Of a stretch of 64,000 bases of DNA, positions 1 to 12,820 are shown piece after piece. Every line of letters starts with the position of its first letter. Positions within the stretch are counted from its first letter, which is position 1. The DNA lies in the NCBI GenBank assembly GCA_964304625.1, contig OZ199838.1:9920001-9984000 (forward strand), in the 5' to 3' direction. This DNA is from Kudoa neothunni (taxonomy: Eukaryota; Cnidaria). The translations under genes and the position numbers were made by a program. The notes below the pieces were generated by a model, which saw nothing but the letters and a program-made list of their open reading frames with translations, made no database searches and was not told the DNA's origin.

Positions 1-1639
1 ACATGAAAGATTACGACTTATAATAATGATAATAATTCCATCAAATAAAATTCTTTTGGTCTGAAAATATGATCATCAACAATGATATTGTTGTATTCAC
101 GACCTTGCAACAAATTGCTGACAGGTGAAGATAGGATAATCGTTTCCGATTTTTCCCTTCCCTATTCTGCATGGAGCCTCCGGTACCCAAGGAAGACCTC
201 TGAGTAAGGATAGACCGTGATTTCCTAAAGTATTTTAGGGAATAACTGGCAAACGGCACCTTCTCGCGAAGCAACATTTTCCCCCCGGAAAGCGGCGGCG
301 TAGAGGGTCAAAACGTAGGCTCTATCATCTTCGAAATTCGGCACCCCTCATCCTATATAAACAATTGTTAATTGATTAGTGGATTCTTCCCTCTCTCTTC
401 GCATTGCTATTTGATGTTTTTTTTGGCCCCTGGCATTCTTTGCATACACAAATATATTAAAATATGACGCTACTGTTAAGTTCGCTGCTTATTAGATCTC
501 AATTTTTTATTAAAACGAGAATTATTTGAAAATCGTTTTGTAAAATTTCAGTTGTTGTAAAGAATTCCAAAAATAAAAGTCCTACACTGAAAATGATACC
601 TAAAGCCTTTTTCATACAAAAATTAATACGATCCGCGTTATATTCGTGGAAACACCCCAGTAAATAAAGCATATAGAATAATGTTGCGTAAAAATCTACC
701 AGTTACCCAATTTTGTTATTAAATATTTTTTTAAATGATTATAAGAAAGTTTTTAAATACATAATTGAGTAGTTTTCTATTTTCATGACCACCGTAACTT
801 TTTCCTTTAAAAATAAGAGCCTATCTTTATTAATTTTACACAATCAATAATTACTAAGCCTTATTTCCGAGGTAGGTCTCATATTGCTGGCATAAAATAA
901 AATATATTATACTCTTATGTGATCATTTAAAAAATTAGTGTGGATTAAGTTCATTATATCAAAAAATTGTTGTTATCTTCACAGAAAACGTTATTGTTGT
1001 CTATTAAATTATTTATAAATTTAGTATACACCTATGGTACAAGATAACAGTAATGCTAGTATATTTAATAGGTAAAAGATAAAACAAACCAATTAGATGT
1101 TTGATATCTGCAAAAAATTAGATATTTATGACTAAATAATGTTCTTGGATTCTTATAAAACAATAATAATTTAAAATTTTACACTTAAAGAAATGGTAAT
1201 TACTCATTATTATTGTGACTAAAGCCTATTAATCAAGGCCCTGTCGAATAATCACTACCGAGATACTCTTAAACAATGCTAGGTCTTATTTAAAATTCCC
1301 ATTAAAAGTATCGCTAAGTCTTATTTTTGAGGAAACACGGTATATACTCAAATATGCCACACTCTAGAAAAAATAAATTGTTGAACAAGTTATAAACTTG
1401 GGCATTTCAATCTTTTTTCAATTTAAATCATTTAACCTTATAGAATAAAAAACATTGATTCTAAAAGTTTGGATATATCATCACCGCAAGCTAAGGAGGG
1501 AATTTTTTTCGCAGTTCGTTTTGTTTAAAGTAACATTGACGGCAACTTAATTTATCTTTCACGTATATTAAAACGTCAAAAAATTGTTCGTTCGTGGTCA
1601 GTTGTCCTAGTAGTTACGGTTTAATCACTTAATCTTCGT
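1..1639. other. Gene-free AT-rich stretch
   Basis: No coding region is supported here. The short open frame on the minus strand near the left edge has no recognisable domain. The only structure seen is a possible MITE at about 791-1340, listed separately. The rest is AT-rich sequence without convincing tRNA, rRNA or repeat signatures. Confidence 0.5.
791..1340. mobile_element. Possible MITE with poor terminal inverted repeats
   Basis: The right end, read on the minus strand, is CCGTGTTTCCTCAAAAATA followed by AGAC; the left end on the plus strand is CCGTAACTTTTTCC followed by AAAAATAAGAG. Both ends therefore run CCGT..TTTCC..AAAAATAAGA, and the internal sequence repeats the theme TAAGnCTTATTT several times. 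The right end abuts TA. No coding sequence lies inside. The match between ends is imperfect, so this is a weak call; an alternative is chance similarity in AT-rich DNA. Confidence 0.22.
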
Positions 1640-1948
1640 ATGTTCGATGTTCCTGGAAATCTTAATGAACATGGGTGTTTAATTCATTTTGCTTTAGAGT
1701 CTAACATCGAAATTTTTCTTTTTACTCATGTTGATCACATATCGATGAAATTTAATGATTTTATATCCAAAATCAGATCAAAATTTTTAAAAAAGTGTGG
1801 TCTTACTGAAGAACTTTATCAAAGAAATTCCCAAAACCTGGATATAAACAAGAAAATTCATTTAAACTTTGGTCCTCTGCAGGATTCATTGCTTTTTGCC
1901 GGATTGTTGATCAGGTCATTACGCACTCATTTTATCCAACTAAATTGA
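1640..1948 (+). CDS. Unassigned small ORF (102 aa)
   Basis: An ATG-started frame of 102 codons with balanced amino-acid use, in contrast to the low-complexity frames around it. No domain or family is recognised. It has no signal peptide or clear transmembrane segment; the C-terminal part (LQDSLLFAGLLIRSLRTHF) is mildly hydrophobic. A CAG|GTCATT near codon 93 could be a splice donor, in which case this would be a first exon. It could equally be a chance ORF or a transposon scrap. The preceding 150 bases are slightly richer in CpG than their surroundings, which would fit a promoter but proves nothing. Confidence 0.25.
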   Translation: MFDVPGNLNEHGCLIHFALESNIEIFLFTHVDHISMKFNDFISKIRSKFLKKCGLTEELYQRNSQNLDINKKIHLNFGPLQDSLLFAGLLIRSLRTHFIQLN

Positions 1949-3028
1949 TCCATTGTTTAACACAGATTCTTTGCGACTAACCTATGATTTTAGCGCTCTA
2001 AAATTTTTAGATTGAAAAATTATTTTCAATTAAGAATAAACTTTCTCCAATAACGAATCACGGGCTAGTTTTTCATTAATTCCATACTTTATGGTTGAAT
2101 TAGAAATATCAACACAAATATAATCAAAATTAACCACTTAAATTTTAATTCAGTATTTTTAGAATGTGTCTTATCAGAGTCCATATCTTAAGACAAACCA
2201 TAGTTAATCTCCTCATCGGCAATTCAAAACAGTTCAAAATTTTAATGAAGTTAAATTAAATTTAAAAATAAGAGAACAAGAATATTTTAGAAGTATTATC
2301 ATACTAACTGATATTCATATTTTTAGGTTGTTATCGCGTGCGTATGTCGCATGCCAGCTTTGGGGTCAACTTTATTCGAGTATACATGTTAACTATTTTT
2401 ATTACGATTAACTTGTTAATTCCTGTGTCACTTTGCATATAATTTGAAATTTTTTTACGCATACCCACAATTATTTTTATCGCTAATTACTATTAAAAAG
2501 TTGGAACGACTTACGTTGTGTTACATTTTACAACATAAATATTTGATAACAACAATTATTACAGTAATATATTTCGTATTACTAACGGAAAGCTCGCTCC
2601 TAAGTTTATATTTTGAATCAATTGGTCTGAAGCATCCAGATCAGTTAATGTCAAGTAATATATTTGAATACTTTCATTTTTTAATTGTTGTAATTAATAG
2701 AATAGGGTAGCGCATATGAGCACACTTGAGTAATTTAATGGCATAAGAATAAACATTGAACTATAAAATCTTATCAAATAAACCGTATTTACAGCGTGTG
2801 ATTGAATAACCATCTCAGTGAAAAGTGGTATAGGTTATTTAGACTGGTCGAAGAATCAATATGGAAAGGGCGCGAAAAAAACTTCAAAGAATAGAAAGTT
2901 TAAATATAATTTGTAACTAAATAAATGTCATCTGTTAAAAATTTATGCATGCGACCAGAGTTTAAAATTTGGAAGCAAACAAATTATTTTTGAATATTAA
3001 ACTCTGATAGACAATGGCTAACAATGGT
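1949..3028. other. Intergenic stretch downstream of vigilin
   Basis: AT-rich DNA between the unassigned small ORF and the 3' end of vigilin. An 88-codon frame at 2444-2710 begins with TTG, is Leu/Ile/Tyr-rich, and has no recognised domain. I see no other feature. Confidence 0.4.
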
Positions 3029-6000
3029 TTATTCATCCGGTTGATCATCTACTAATGGGGAACCAGCATCAGGACTATCCATTGCTATCAGTGGCGAATC
3101 GGCATCAGGTCCATCAATTAAAACAGGATCGGCATCATGTTGGGAATCGCGACTGTGAGAGTTCAATTGTTGTAATTCAATATGGGAGTCATCGGCCTTG
3201 TCTTCATTGATATTCTCATTTGTATATTCGTTGGGGGGCATTTCAGGATGAGCTTCAAAAGTAGCAGGAATCTCTGAGGAGGCAGAAGGTCGTTGACTGG
3301 TATGTTGGAGAGTGGTAGGTAAAGAGGAGATTTGTTGCGAATCTGATCTAGACGTACTTTCAACGGCAGTAAACCTAAAGCTTCCCCAAGGATCCATATT
3401 ATCGGGTATTTGATAATTTTCACCATCAACATCATCTTCATGGACCATCTAAAAATTCTCAGTCAACAGCAGTTATCCACAAGAAGACTTACAAATTGGG
3501 ACGCTAGTTCTTTGATGTGTTTGATGGCGTTTTCAACATTCTGGGGAAGACCAGACACCTTGATGGTGTTGTTTTCTTCCTCATCAATAGGAGCAAAACG
3601 TACTTCTACTTTAAATCTCTTCTGTATCTTATTGATAGTCACGCTTCTAGCACCTCGGATTTTACCATGAATAGACTTTGGTAATTCAAATTCTGAAGTC
3701 ACAGTATTCTCCCATTCGTTTACCATTGCTTCAATAGTTCGTTGCGCCTGTTCACACAACTTCTTTTCTCCTCTAAGGACGATTCGTGATTGATTGTCAG
3801 AAACTGAATTGGAGTCAGGGAGAGCGGTGGCACAAGATTCAACATCACCATCAGTCTCAGTTTCAGCTAAAGCTGAACCCACTTGATTACCACTTTCACC
3901 ACTTTTGGCGGACAGTTCATTTTTTGGTATAGTAATCGAGACATTCAACTTAGTTTTAAGCGCCTTAATTTGTTTTCCACCGCGACCAATCAATTTTGAA
4001 AACCATTTTGAATCGATACTCATTTCAACAATATGATTATTCTTTTCCCATTCCAGTTGTTTCTTTATTGCCATATCAAGTGCAGTTTTCAATCTATCCA
4101 CAACAGTTTGAATTTGATGTTTAGGTCCACGCACAAGAATATCATCGGAAGTACTATCAGCTTCAGGAAAGATGATATTCACATTGAAGCCATCCACTAC
4201 TTTCTTTAGTTCGGTTCCCTTTGGACCTATCATTGCTCGGTGATATTGTCGAGGAGCTGAAAAACGTTCGGTAACCGGTCCACAAGAAAAGATTCTTTCT
4301 TTCGCAGCAGAAACATCTTTATTTACACCCTCAATGACAACACTAATAGTGGTATCGCTTGTGGGTTTGGTGGCTTTGTCTCCATCTCTGAAGGAACGAA
4401 TAGTGACATCGAATTCTTTACCAATCGAGGCAAAGTTTGGTTTTTCGATATTTCTCAACAAGTTAGCATGATCATAAGGTAATGAGAACTCCATACGAAT
4501 GGTGGCATCCCATTTCTTTATGAGATTGGTAATCTCGGTGTGAACATTGTTGGTTAGTTTTGAAGGGCCTTTTAGACGAATTTGTTTGGATGTGTCTTCA
4601 TTCTCATTGTCGCCCTCTTCTTCTCTAGGGATGGTTATTTTGACGGCAGAATATTTCGAGCTGAGTTGTGATATCAGCGATTCGGATTCTCCCCTCTTTG
4701 TGAAAAACTTTTTAACGTACTGCTTTTTAACATTGACTGTCATCTCGGTTATATCCTTGAGTTCTTTTACAAACTTGATTATCTGATTCTTAATTTTAGT
4801 AATTTCTGCCGAATTCGACCCCATGAGATAGACATTATCGGTCGTAGTTGAACTTTTTGTAGTTGTTTTTGGTGGTTTTCCTTTTTTTGGTCTATCACTT
4901 GCAATAATAATATCCACCGAGGAAGCTTCACTGAACTAGAAAAGATAATTAAAGCTATGTTAACATAAAATACTTCCATGGCGCTTACGCTTATTAGGAC
5001 TAAAAATAAACTCAAATTATCTCCATGACAGCAACATATAACCCCAGAATACCCGGAGGTGGCCAATCAGCGCTTATTATATCAATAACTTTTACAATAT
5101 ATTTTATTTCCTTTTTTTCCTAGATGTACTTTATAGTATAATGTTGCATACAAATTTATTTAAGTCATGAAAGTTACTCTTAATTTTTTCGCTTACAACC
5201 AAAAAAAGAAAAAAAGTTACACATACCTGACCATGCCCACCGTATACATAATAACGTTCAGATAGTTAAAATACATGAAAAGGCTTCTCTGTGGTAAAAT
5301 AAAAATTATAAATGTTCTTTGAGGCAAGGAATGTCTTTTAAATTCATTTTTTTGTTTCTATAACCACTTGATTCTGTTAAATAATTTAATCTGGCATATG
5401 AATCGCACATATTATAATAATTTCGTTAAATTAAATATGATTTTCTAAAGTTTCATCTAGACCATCTTATCATAAATTCAAAATTCAAAATCTAAAAATC
5501 TTTAGACTATACAGTTAATTTAGGGGTTGTTCGTAATCAAAACCATTACACATGGGTCATAATTACGCATGACACGTAGCTCTGCCCATGCGAAATTAAT
5601 CAAAAAATTGAAAAATTCGGTTATATTTTGACCAACTCACATACCTGTTTAGTTAAATATTTGAATAAATTTGTAATGGAACATGATTTAAAATTTGAGG
5701 ATTCACTAAAAAATGTATTATGCGAAATGTTAAATCTTTATTAAATCATAAACCAACTAATAGATACAGATATTGATTTTGAGGCATCATACGGAATTCA
5801 TTAACTTTATTAATAAAAACGGATTGAGAATCATCTATCTATTTTTCTCTCATCGGTTCAATCCACTCTTCCATTTGTAGATCAAAATCCATATTTTCTC
5901 CCTCTGAGAGTTTTTATTATTTTTGAATAGAACAATCGTAATAATATTAAAACTGCCAGTTTAAATAGTTCAAATAATATTCAAAACAGATTTTATTTTT

Positions 6001-9000
6001 ATATCAAAGAACTTCATTGTTTTAGATATAGCGTTTGATTTATTCGCTACTTTTTGATATGTTCTAATTTCAATTTTTGGGGTAGAGTTGGAATTTTTTA
6101 CCAGCTGTTCACGCACAAGCCATAATCATCGTAGTTATGAAAAGAAATAATTAAGTACGAGCCATAACTGCGCACGACACATAAAATGCAATAAAACTAT
6201 TGATATTCTAATGTTTCTAAAGCCAAATTGAGGCAATATGTTATTTTTGTTATAAAGTTTATAGATTACAAATTATATAAATCTACTGTATATATTTCTT
6301 ATTCAAAAATTAATGTATAATGCCAATGTTCAATTTATAAAGTACGAATTTATATATTTAACATATTACTATCTATCAACAAGGGAAGAAATTTTATAAT
6401 AAAATCATGGATTATGAGAATAAACAAAAACCTTAGCCGTTAAAATATAATAAGATAATGAAAATGTGAAAAATGAAACAATAATAAACTGTTTAGCTTG
6501 AATGTTTTACGTTATTCAAAGTATATACAAGCATAATTATTTCTGCTCTTCGCACGTGCGCAAATAATCGTCACGAAAATGCATCATTGGTTTATTGTCA
6601 TTAAATTTATATTTCAAAATGTAAAAAGTAACGTAAATAATTATTTTCTTAGCTATAAATGAAACAATTGTTATTATTTCACTACATTTTTGCATGTGGT
6701 CACAGTGGCCACCTCCAGGTATTCGTGTAACTTGCTTCCCTCAGGTGTCCGAGGATAAGTCATTAAATTTTCACCAAACCTGGACAATATGGTATAGCGG
6801 TCGAGTTCGAAGCCTAGTCCTGGCGTTCCTGCACTCCTAATCCGGAATTAAGTAGAGAGGTTGTATTAATTATTAATCGCAAGGATCTACGATTTATCGT
6901 GGCCTCGCTCGCAACTGGGAGGGGAGCCTGGCGGAAGGGTAGAACTCAGGCGCTCATAAACGAGGAGGTAGAGGAACGAAATAAAACCCAGTAGTGGTAG
7001 GAGTATGGAGTTCCGTAGAGCCGACGTCTACATTCAGACGACTTTCCCAGAATAATGCTGGGTTAATCAATGTATGAATTGGGTGATGGTTACTCCAAAC
7101 CGAGGATGTCTTATGGGTTAAAATCCCACACTGCCGCATAAACGTAAGTCATCTTAATATGACGCTGCGGTACCTAAAGCGTAAATGGAGAAGGCCTAAC
7201 CGGTCCCAACTTCACAATCTAACAAGTTGCGCCAAAGGTTTGATTTTGTGAACAAAAAAAATTAAGTTTTCACCTATTGTTTCGGTCCCTTAGAAGTGAA
7301 GAAATAAAAAAATCACACATGAATGTTAAAATGTTAGATTGGTAACCGGTCGATTAAAATATTCTGTAGTTATTAGCTCGTACAAGTGTAACCCTGAATT
7401 CCATATACACTTGCGCGGCATTAATATTTAATTAAGTCAATTCGCACATGTAGATTAATGATATACTTTATTTTTTATGTCATAATTCACTTTGGTATTA
7501 CTCATTATGCCTATAAGGACTGACTGGCTGACAAACAACCATTAACAATTGTCAAAACTACACATAGGAGATTAAATTTGTTTAAATTAATACATATATA
7601 AATTGAAAATGTCATGGAGATATTCACTCATACAAATACAATAAAATATTTAGTCTAATAAACGCCAGGAAAAATAAGATAAAATAAATAAATGAATCAA
7701 TCAAAATTACTTTTTTCAGTTGCGAACCACCTTTTCCAATAACAGATTTGATCAATTCTTCGTCAACATTGAAACTTTCAACAACAAGCGAGTTACTTCT
7801 AGCGTAATTAAGCAGTTTTTCTGAGACGGCATTAGTAAAGGATTTATAACCATGGATGCGAACATGGTTGATGGGTTGTAAATCGCCGGTAGGTAGATGA
7901 ACATTGACAGCATTCGATTTAGCACTGTCATCAACAATGACGCTGCTGTTAGCACAATTGGCAATAATCCGTCTGAGAATTATGTTATCACCAAGACGTA
8001 ATTTTTCGATGAGACTCTTTGGCAGTTGAATATCAACTTGATCAAGTTCAATGTCCAAATTACACTTCTCAGTCATAAGAACCTCAGCAAGTTTACAAGC
8101 TTTAAGTGAGCCCACTAACGTAATAACATCAGGAGGCGATTGGTAGTTATCGTCAGAGTTGGGATTGTTATTGGCAGAAGTGTTGGGGAAAATAATTTTG
8201 TCCACTCCTGAATATTCCATAATTTCATCTCTAATTGCACCTTTCTTTCCAACAAGAAGATGGTGATAGGCAACAGGCACTGTAACATCATGAATCGCCA
8301 CATCTTTAGTAGCACGTTTGACCATATCATCAATGAAGGACTGAGCACCAAGTACAGCACCTTTCTTTCCCTGAAGCGATATAAAAGTGACACGTTTATT
8401 TTTCATGTTCTTCACATTCACTCTAAGAGAGGATCCGAAATTTCGTTTGATCTCCTCTTGGATCGAATTGGTAGAACACAGAGAGGCAACATACGGCAAC
8501 AACAATGAATCTAAAGTGATTTCTAGGGTGGACGTTTCATTCAATGTTGTGATGTATTCATCAAATAGCTCGCCAGCCTCTTCAATATCATCTTTTTTGC
8601 CGAAAACAGTAATAACAGTGATCTGGTTGTCAACAGGTGTATCGATGGCGGCGGGGGTGTTGTCGTTAGTGGTCGAATGAGCATTGTCGCTGAAATCAAT
8701 TTTCGTGTTTGTGGCATCACAGATTTTCTTAGTGATTCTCGAGCCGATTCCTTGGATGTGTATTAGGTAGGGTGTGGGTACGCGTATATTGATGAAGGTC
8801 ATGTTTTTGGTGACATTATCAATCTCGCAACCATAAATCTCTTGGATAGTTTCAACTTCTTCGGACGGTCCATCCAACGCAATACACTCCTTGGATGTGA
8901 GATAGGAGATCCATGTGTGTTGGAAATTCAACTTCAAATCAGTAAACGATAGGTGGGGTTTTTGTTTCATTATTTTCAACACCCAAGGTTTGCACGGCAC

Positions 9001-10107
9001 CTCACAATACGTGTAAGTTCTAGCACGAGCCAGAGACAAATGGAACGCATTGGGTATGTCTTTGCCATTGCCTACAAACACAACCGAATCTGGAGGTTGA
9101 CCATCGGTCGGTAATAACACTCCAACACCGGTCTCTTTAAGTATTTTGTCCAAACCACACGCACGTCTAATATTGGCATGAAGTGGAGAGGAAATTTTGA
9201 AAGTTTTAATGCTTGCATTTTTCTTGACAGTATTGTACATCTTCATCAGCTCATTTTTCGCTTTCTGTTGATATTCTTGTGGACCTGTAATAGTGATAGG
9301 ACGAGCGTTTTCAATGTTTATAGTAGGTGGAGGTATATCAATACACACACAATTGTCACAATCGGCAATTATTCTGTTTAAATGGCAATTGAATGCACCC
9401 CTTATGAGCGAATAGAATTTTGGTGGAATATCATCAACTGAGAGAGTTTCCGATGCAGATGCTTTATCCATGTATTTGGTAATCAGTTGCAACGCACGAC
9501 TGACATCGGAAGCAATTCCAGTGAGAGTAAGGGTGTTATTTTGTTGTGAGCCAACTGTTACATTCTTGGCTACGTCTTGGAGAGTTTCTTTTGCAACTTC
9601 AAAATTTTTAGCGGTTAACATAGTGAAACGACGCGATTCAAGTCGGATTTTCTTGGTGATTTTGGGCTGTAATTCGCGTTCTACCAAAGATGCAGCATCT
9701 GCAGCCTTTTCACGAGGTGATTTCACCAAAATGTTGTAACCACCACACGGCAGTTTGCTGACAATAATTTGGCTGTTCAACTGGAGTACTTTGGTTTTCA
9801 GATCAGCAAAAAACTTTTCGGAATTTTTAGGGACGTTTTTCGCCGGAAATTTAATAACTTTAGTCTCAATACCAATACTATTACTACTACCATTGCTGGT
9901 GGCAACATCGGTCCTCGAACCTGATTTTTTGAATGATGCATGTCCATTGTTACCAGATATTAGGCCAGATGGAACCGATATATCATGCATACTAGATGAT
10001 TCTACCATTGTGGGACTTACACAACTCTCAAATGATGGATAATCAAAGTCATAATCTTGATGGCCATCATTGTTTGACTCGTCATGACCGGTTGTGTTGG
10101 TGTCCAT
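3029..10107 (-). CDS. HDLBP: Vigilin-like multi-KH-domain RNA-binding protein, three exons
   Basis: Vigilin is a cytoplasmic and ER-associated protein whose tandem KH domains bind mRNA and tRNA. Exons on the minus strand: 10107-7711, 4935-3493 and 3448-3029, all joined in phase 0, giving about 1419 residues (human vigilin 1268). An acidic, Ser/Asn-rich N-terminus of about 75 residues is followed by a run of KH-like repeats. Canonical GxxG loops are clear late in the protein: GKKG near residue 620, GKGG near 790 (this KH is split by the large intron), GPKG near 1034 and GRGG near 1114. The last repeat, GARS near 1224, aligns with vigilin KH14 (KVEVRFAP...VSGLPQNVENAI). Most earlier repeats have lost GxxG. 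The C-terminal tail is acidic and contains DPWGSFR, resembling the PWG tail of animal vigilins. TTTATTTTAG lies 13 nt upstream of the ATG, a possible acceptor for a 5'UTR intron or spliced leader. GTG at 4917 is not a separate start; it is internal to exon 2. Confidence 0.9.
3449..3492 (-). other. 44-nt intron 2 of vigilin
   Basis: On the minus strand the exon CAA TTT is followed by GTAAGT and the intron ends TTTTTAG before ATG GTC CAT. Removing 44 nt joins the last KH repeat in phase 0 to the acidic tail exon; without splicing the frame ends a few codons into the intron. The length is near the lower limit known for animal introns. Confidence 0.75.
4936..7710 (-). other. 2.77-kb intron 1 of vigilin
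   Basis: Donor GTAATT follows ...GSQLKK at 7711 and acceptor TTTTCTAG precedes FSEASSVDIII at 4935. Splicing restores one continuous KH fold (GxxG helix in exon 1, the following strand in exon 2). The intron holds a SINE-like repeat at about 6780-7262. Two diverged direct copies of a short motif related to CATAACTGCGCACGACAC lie near 5550 and 6165. No other gene is seen inside. Confidence 0.75.
6780..7262 (+). repeat. SINE-like dispersed repeat, copy 1
   Basis: Shares several blocks, in the same order, with the copy at 50330-50780: GAGGATGT..T..TGGGTTAAA, the block CCCACACT.CCGCATAAA, then TGCGG..CCTAAA, and a tail TAACAAGTTGCGCCA followed by TTTGTGAACAAAAAAA. The head contains a tRNA box A match (TGGTATAGCGG) and a box B-like GAGTTCGAAGCC, but too close together, so this head looks rearranged. 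It lies in the vigilin intron, antisense to the gene. Confidence 0.6.
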
Positions 10108-11837
10108 TTTTAGTTGTTCTAAAATAAATCAAACTCATCACATATTCCATTGTTGATTAGAGAGTTGTTAGACCGAAAAATCCCACCTATTTAGGCAATA
10201 ACCGCATCAAAACCCACCCTATTATCTATTACACAACTTTTATGTATTATGATGTCAATTAGAGAACTCAACTGTCAAACAACTTTAAAATCGATCACAC
10301 TTCTATGTATAAAAAATTAACGACAAACTACCGTATCAACTCCCTTTTCAACTATTTCCGTATAAACTCGAGTGCCGATGATCCTATTTGTGACGAAGTG
10401 TATTTGCCGCATGGGAAAATTCCCTTCAATTTCAATTGATTAATCGCTACTATACACACTAAACAATTCTATCTCATATTAAAATATCTCATAACAACAT
10501 TTCTAATTGGAATATCTAACAGATATCACATTTTATATGACTTCTAAATGGATTACGTCATTAGACTGGCAACCCACCGAATCTATACTCTTGTCTAATG
10601 CTCTCTCCTCAAACTAATATTTATTGTAGTTGGTAGTTTTGTAATGGTTATATCAACAAATATATTCGATATCATTGTGTTTGAATCGCTCCTTTCATGA
10701 TAACGAACCCATACGGTTCTTTCATCTCATTGTTGATATTAAACTCGTAAGCCAATCGTTTTATCACATTATTGTTTCTATTCATTACGATATATCTTAT
10801 TGATTTTTAAATCTTTACTATTCGAACAATGATACCACATAAACTCCTGTGGATACAAGGTTAGGAATTATTACTTCAAACAAACAAATTTTAATATTAT
10901 TTATGAGCTTATTAACGGGAAGTTAACACTTTAAGATCAAACGCTGATCAATCAATAAGTATAAATTACGGATAAAAGGTTCGGGATTTTTTTTCAATCA
11001 AAATTCTATTTAACCAAATAATAAAGTTGTTTTGAGCGCGTGGTGGCTTTGTCGACTAACAAATCTCTGTTGAATAGCGTCGTACAACTGCGGAGGTATG
11101 ACGTGGGACCGACCTTGAACTGGTTGTAAAGATTTTTCTTATTAACCGAATATTTCTTCCTAATATGGACAGTATTTTTAATTCTCTATGATTTCTTAAG
11201 TATGTGTGAAAAAATAACCTGCTTGTGTCGGCGTTATTTCAACAGCTAAGAAATGAGTTTTATACCTATTGATTTTTTAATTAATTGTCTAAATAAGCTT
11301 TGCTACAAAAAAATACGTATGTAATGCGGTAACAACGCCTAGTAATGGGAGATAGAAGGATGCTTAGGATAATATAAATAATGTCGACAGCATCTATCGT
11401 GGTATTTACCCCAATCAAATTATCTCTTATATTATTCGTTGTTGCCCACCCGTTTTATTCTATCAAAGCTCTCATTTAAACAATTATTTTAGTATTTCTA
11501 ATTGCATTGAAAGATCAAGGCGGTGTATCGTCATCTGATTAAAATTTTTATTTCCCCAGAGAAGAATAATTCTAAGAGTGAATACATTCTGTATTACCAT
11601 TAAAAGGTGTGAAACTTTTTATTTATGCTTTGATGTAATATTGTGTATCAGTGTTTCCCTACAAATTTTACGCCCGCATTCCCATCTTAATTTCCGCGTT
11701 CACTTCACACCCTCTCCTCCATGCGAATGTCAAGACTCAAACATACTTTTTATTTAAATGCGATAATAAAAATGCCAATGAAAAATGTCTTAGAATTATA
11801 ATTTTTACTATTTAAGTTTACATTTGAACTTCAAATT
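10108..11837. other. Region upstream of vigilin
   Basis: About 1.7 kb of AT-rich DNA without a supported gene. It must contain the vigilin promoter, but no recognisable core element can be singled out. No repeats with clear ends were seen. Confidence 0.4.
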
Positions 11838-12820
11838 GGCTAAATTACATTGACCGCGCATCCAATCGGGGGGAAATGAAACACCTCGTAAAATGTCGAA
11901 AAATAAATTTTTACTACTTAAAAGCCACTATATATTTAAATAAAGTAGATAATTCTTTTCCACTATATTTTCTTTTAAAAGCCCCCATGTAGCTTCTATT
12001 TTGTTAGTGTGGACCCCCTCAATGGAAACAAACCTTCTTTTATGGATCATGGTACCGTGAACAAAACCTAGATCCTTCGAAATGTTGTAACCTTTCCAAC
12101 CATCGATCCAAATAGTTGACTCATCCTCCACATTCTCAATAATTATTCTTTCTAGGATATCCCTATTTCTTTTTTGTGTTATTTTCAAAAAGGAATTTCC
12201 GTCTTCGTCTATTCTTCCCACCATGCAATACTGTTGATTCCGAAGAATTCTTCCAACGTTGAACTTCCTTTTGGATATGGCGGCCTCATCTATTTGTATT
12301 ACAACACCCTTCCCGCCTATTTTAGAAAATTCCTCATCTAGTTTAGATGCCATAAAATCTGTAACGACGTTTTTCCAATCATTTATGGTGTACTTTGAAG
12401 AAATTTTAGTGTGTTTATGAATATCATCGTAAGTCATTGTCGGATGTTGGATTACCGTTATTATAAAATAAAAATTTTCCACAAAGGAAGTCGAGAAATT
12501 TTGAAAATAGTTCCTTTTCGTATCGACGTTTTTTTGTTACATGAAATACATTTGTATTGATAACCATCATCAGCGTCTTTTCTCTTAACTAGAAACATTT
12601 GACCGCCACAAAAACATTTTTAATAACTCTTCATAAGACCCAGATTTTGCATTGTTTTTATTGTATATTCAAGTTCATCGCGAAAATAACCATAATCCAA
12701 GTTTGTAATTTTATCAATATTCTCTAACGTAAATATTTTTTTGTTTGATTGCATCGTGTTAGAAAGAATCGAGACCTCCCGAAAATAGCCCATTGGATGT
12801 ACTGTCGGTGTAATTTAGTC
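11838..12820 (-). mobile_element. Merlin/ISXO2-like DNA transposon with nearly complete transposase
   Basis: Transposase coding runs on the minus strand from about 12755 to 11928. The N-terminal zinc ribbon (CFCGGQ...CISCNKK) is encoded at about 12520-12640, with at least one stop in its frame; a 184-codon frame (12482-11928) then carries the DDE domain. Catalytic motifs seen: VIQIDEAAISKRKF (first Asp), TIWIDGWKGYN (second Asp) and HTNKIEATWG (HxxN-E signature of the IS1595/ISXO2 family). The C-terminal end is short. The ends, around 11842 and 12815, are inverted: AAATTACA then nine variable bases then CATCCAAT at both sides, followed by a GGG-rich block. Target duplications are not clear. 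It moves by cut and paste; this copy is probably inactive. Confidence 0.75.

Noticed and set aside
3463-4917. A second, separate KH-domain gene beginning at GTG 4917
   Set aside because: The codon is internal: exon 2 begins at 4935 after a good acceptor and completes the KH domain cut at 7711, so one vigilin gene explains both parts.
8260-10042. Several plus-strand ORFs of 67-97 codons opposite vigilin
   Set aside because: They are antisense shadows of the vigilin frame, without domains or independent support.
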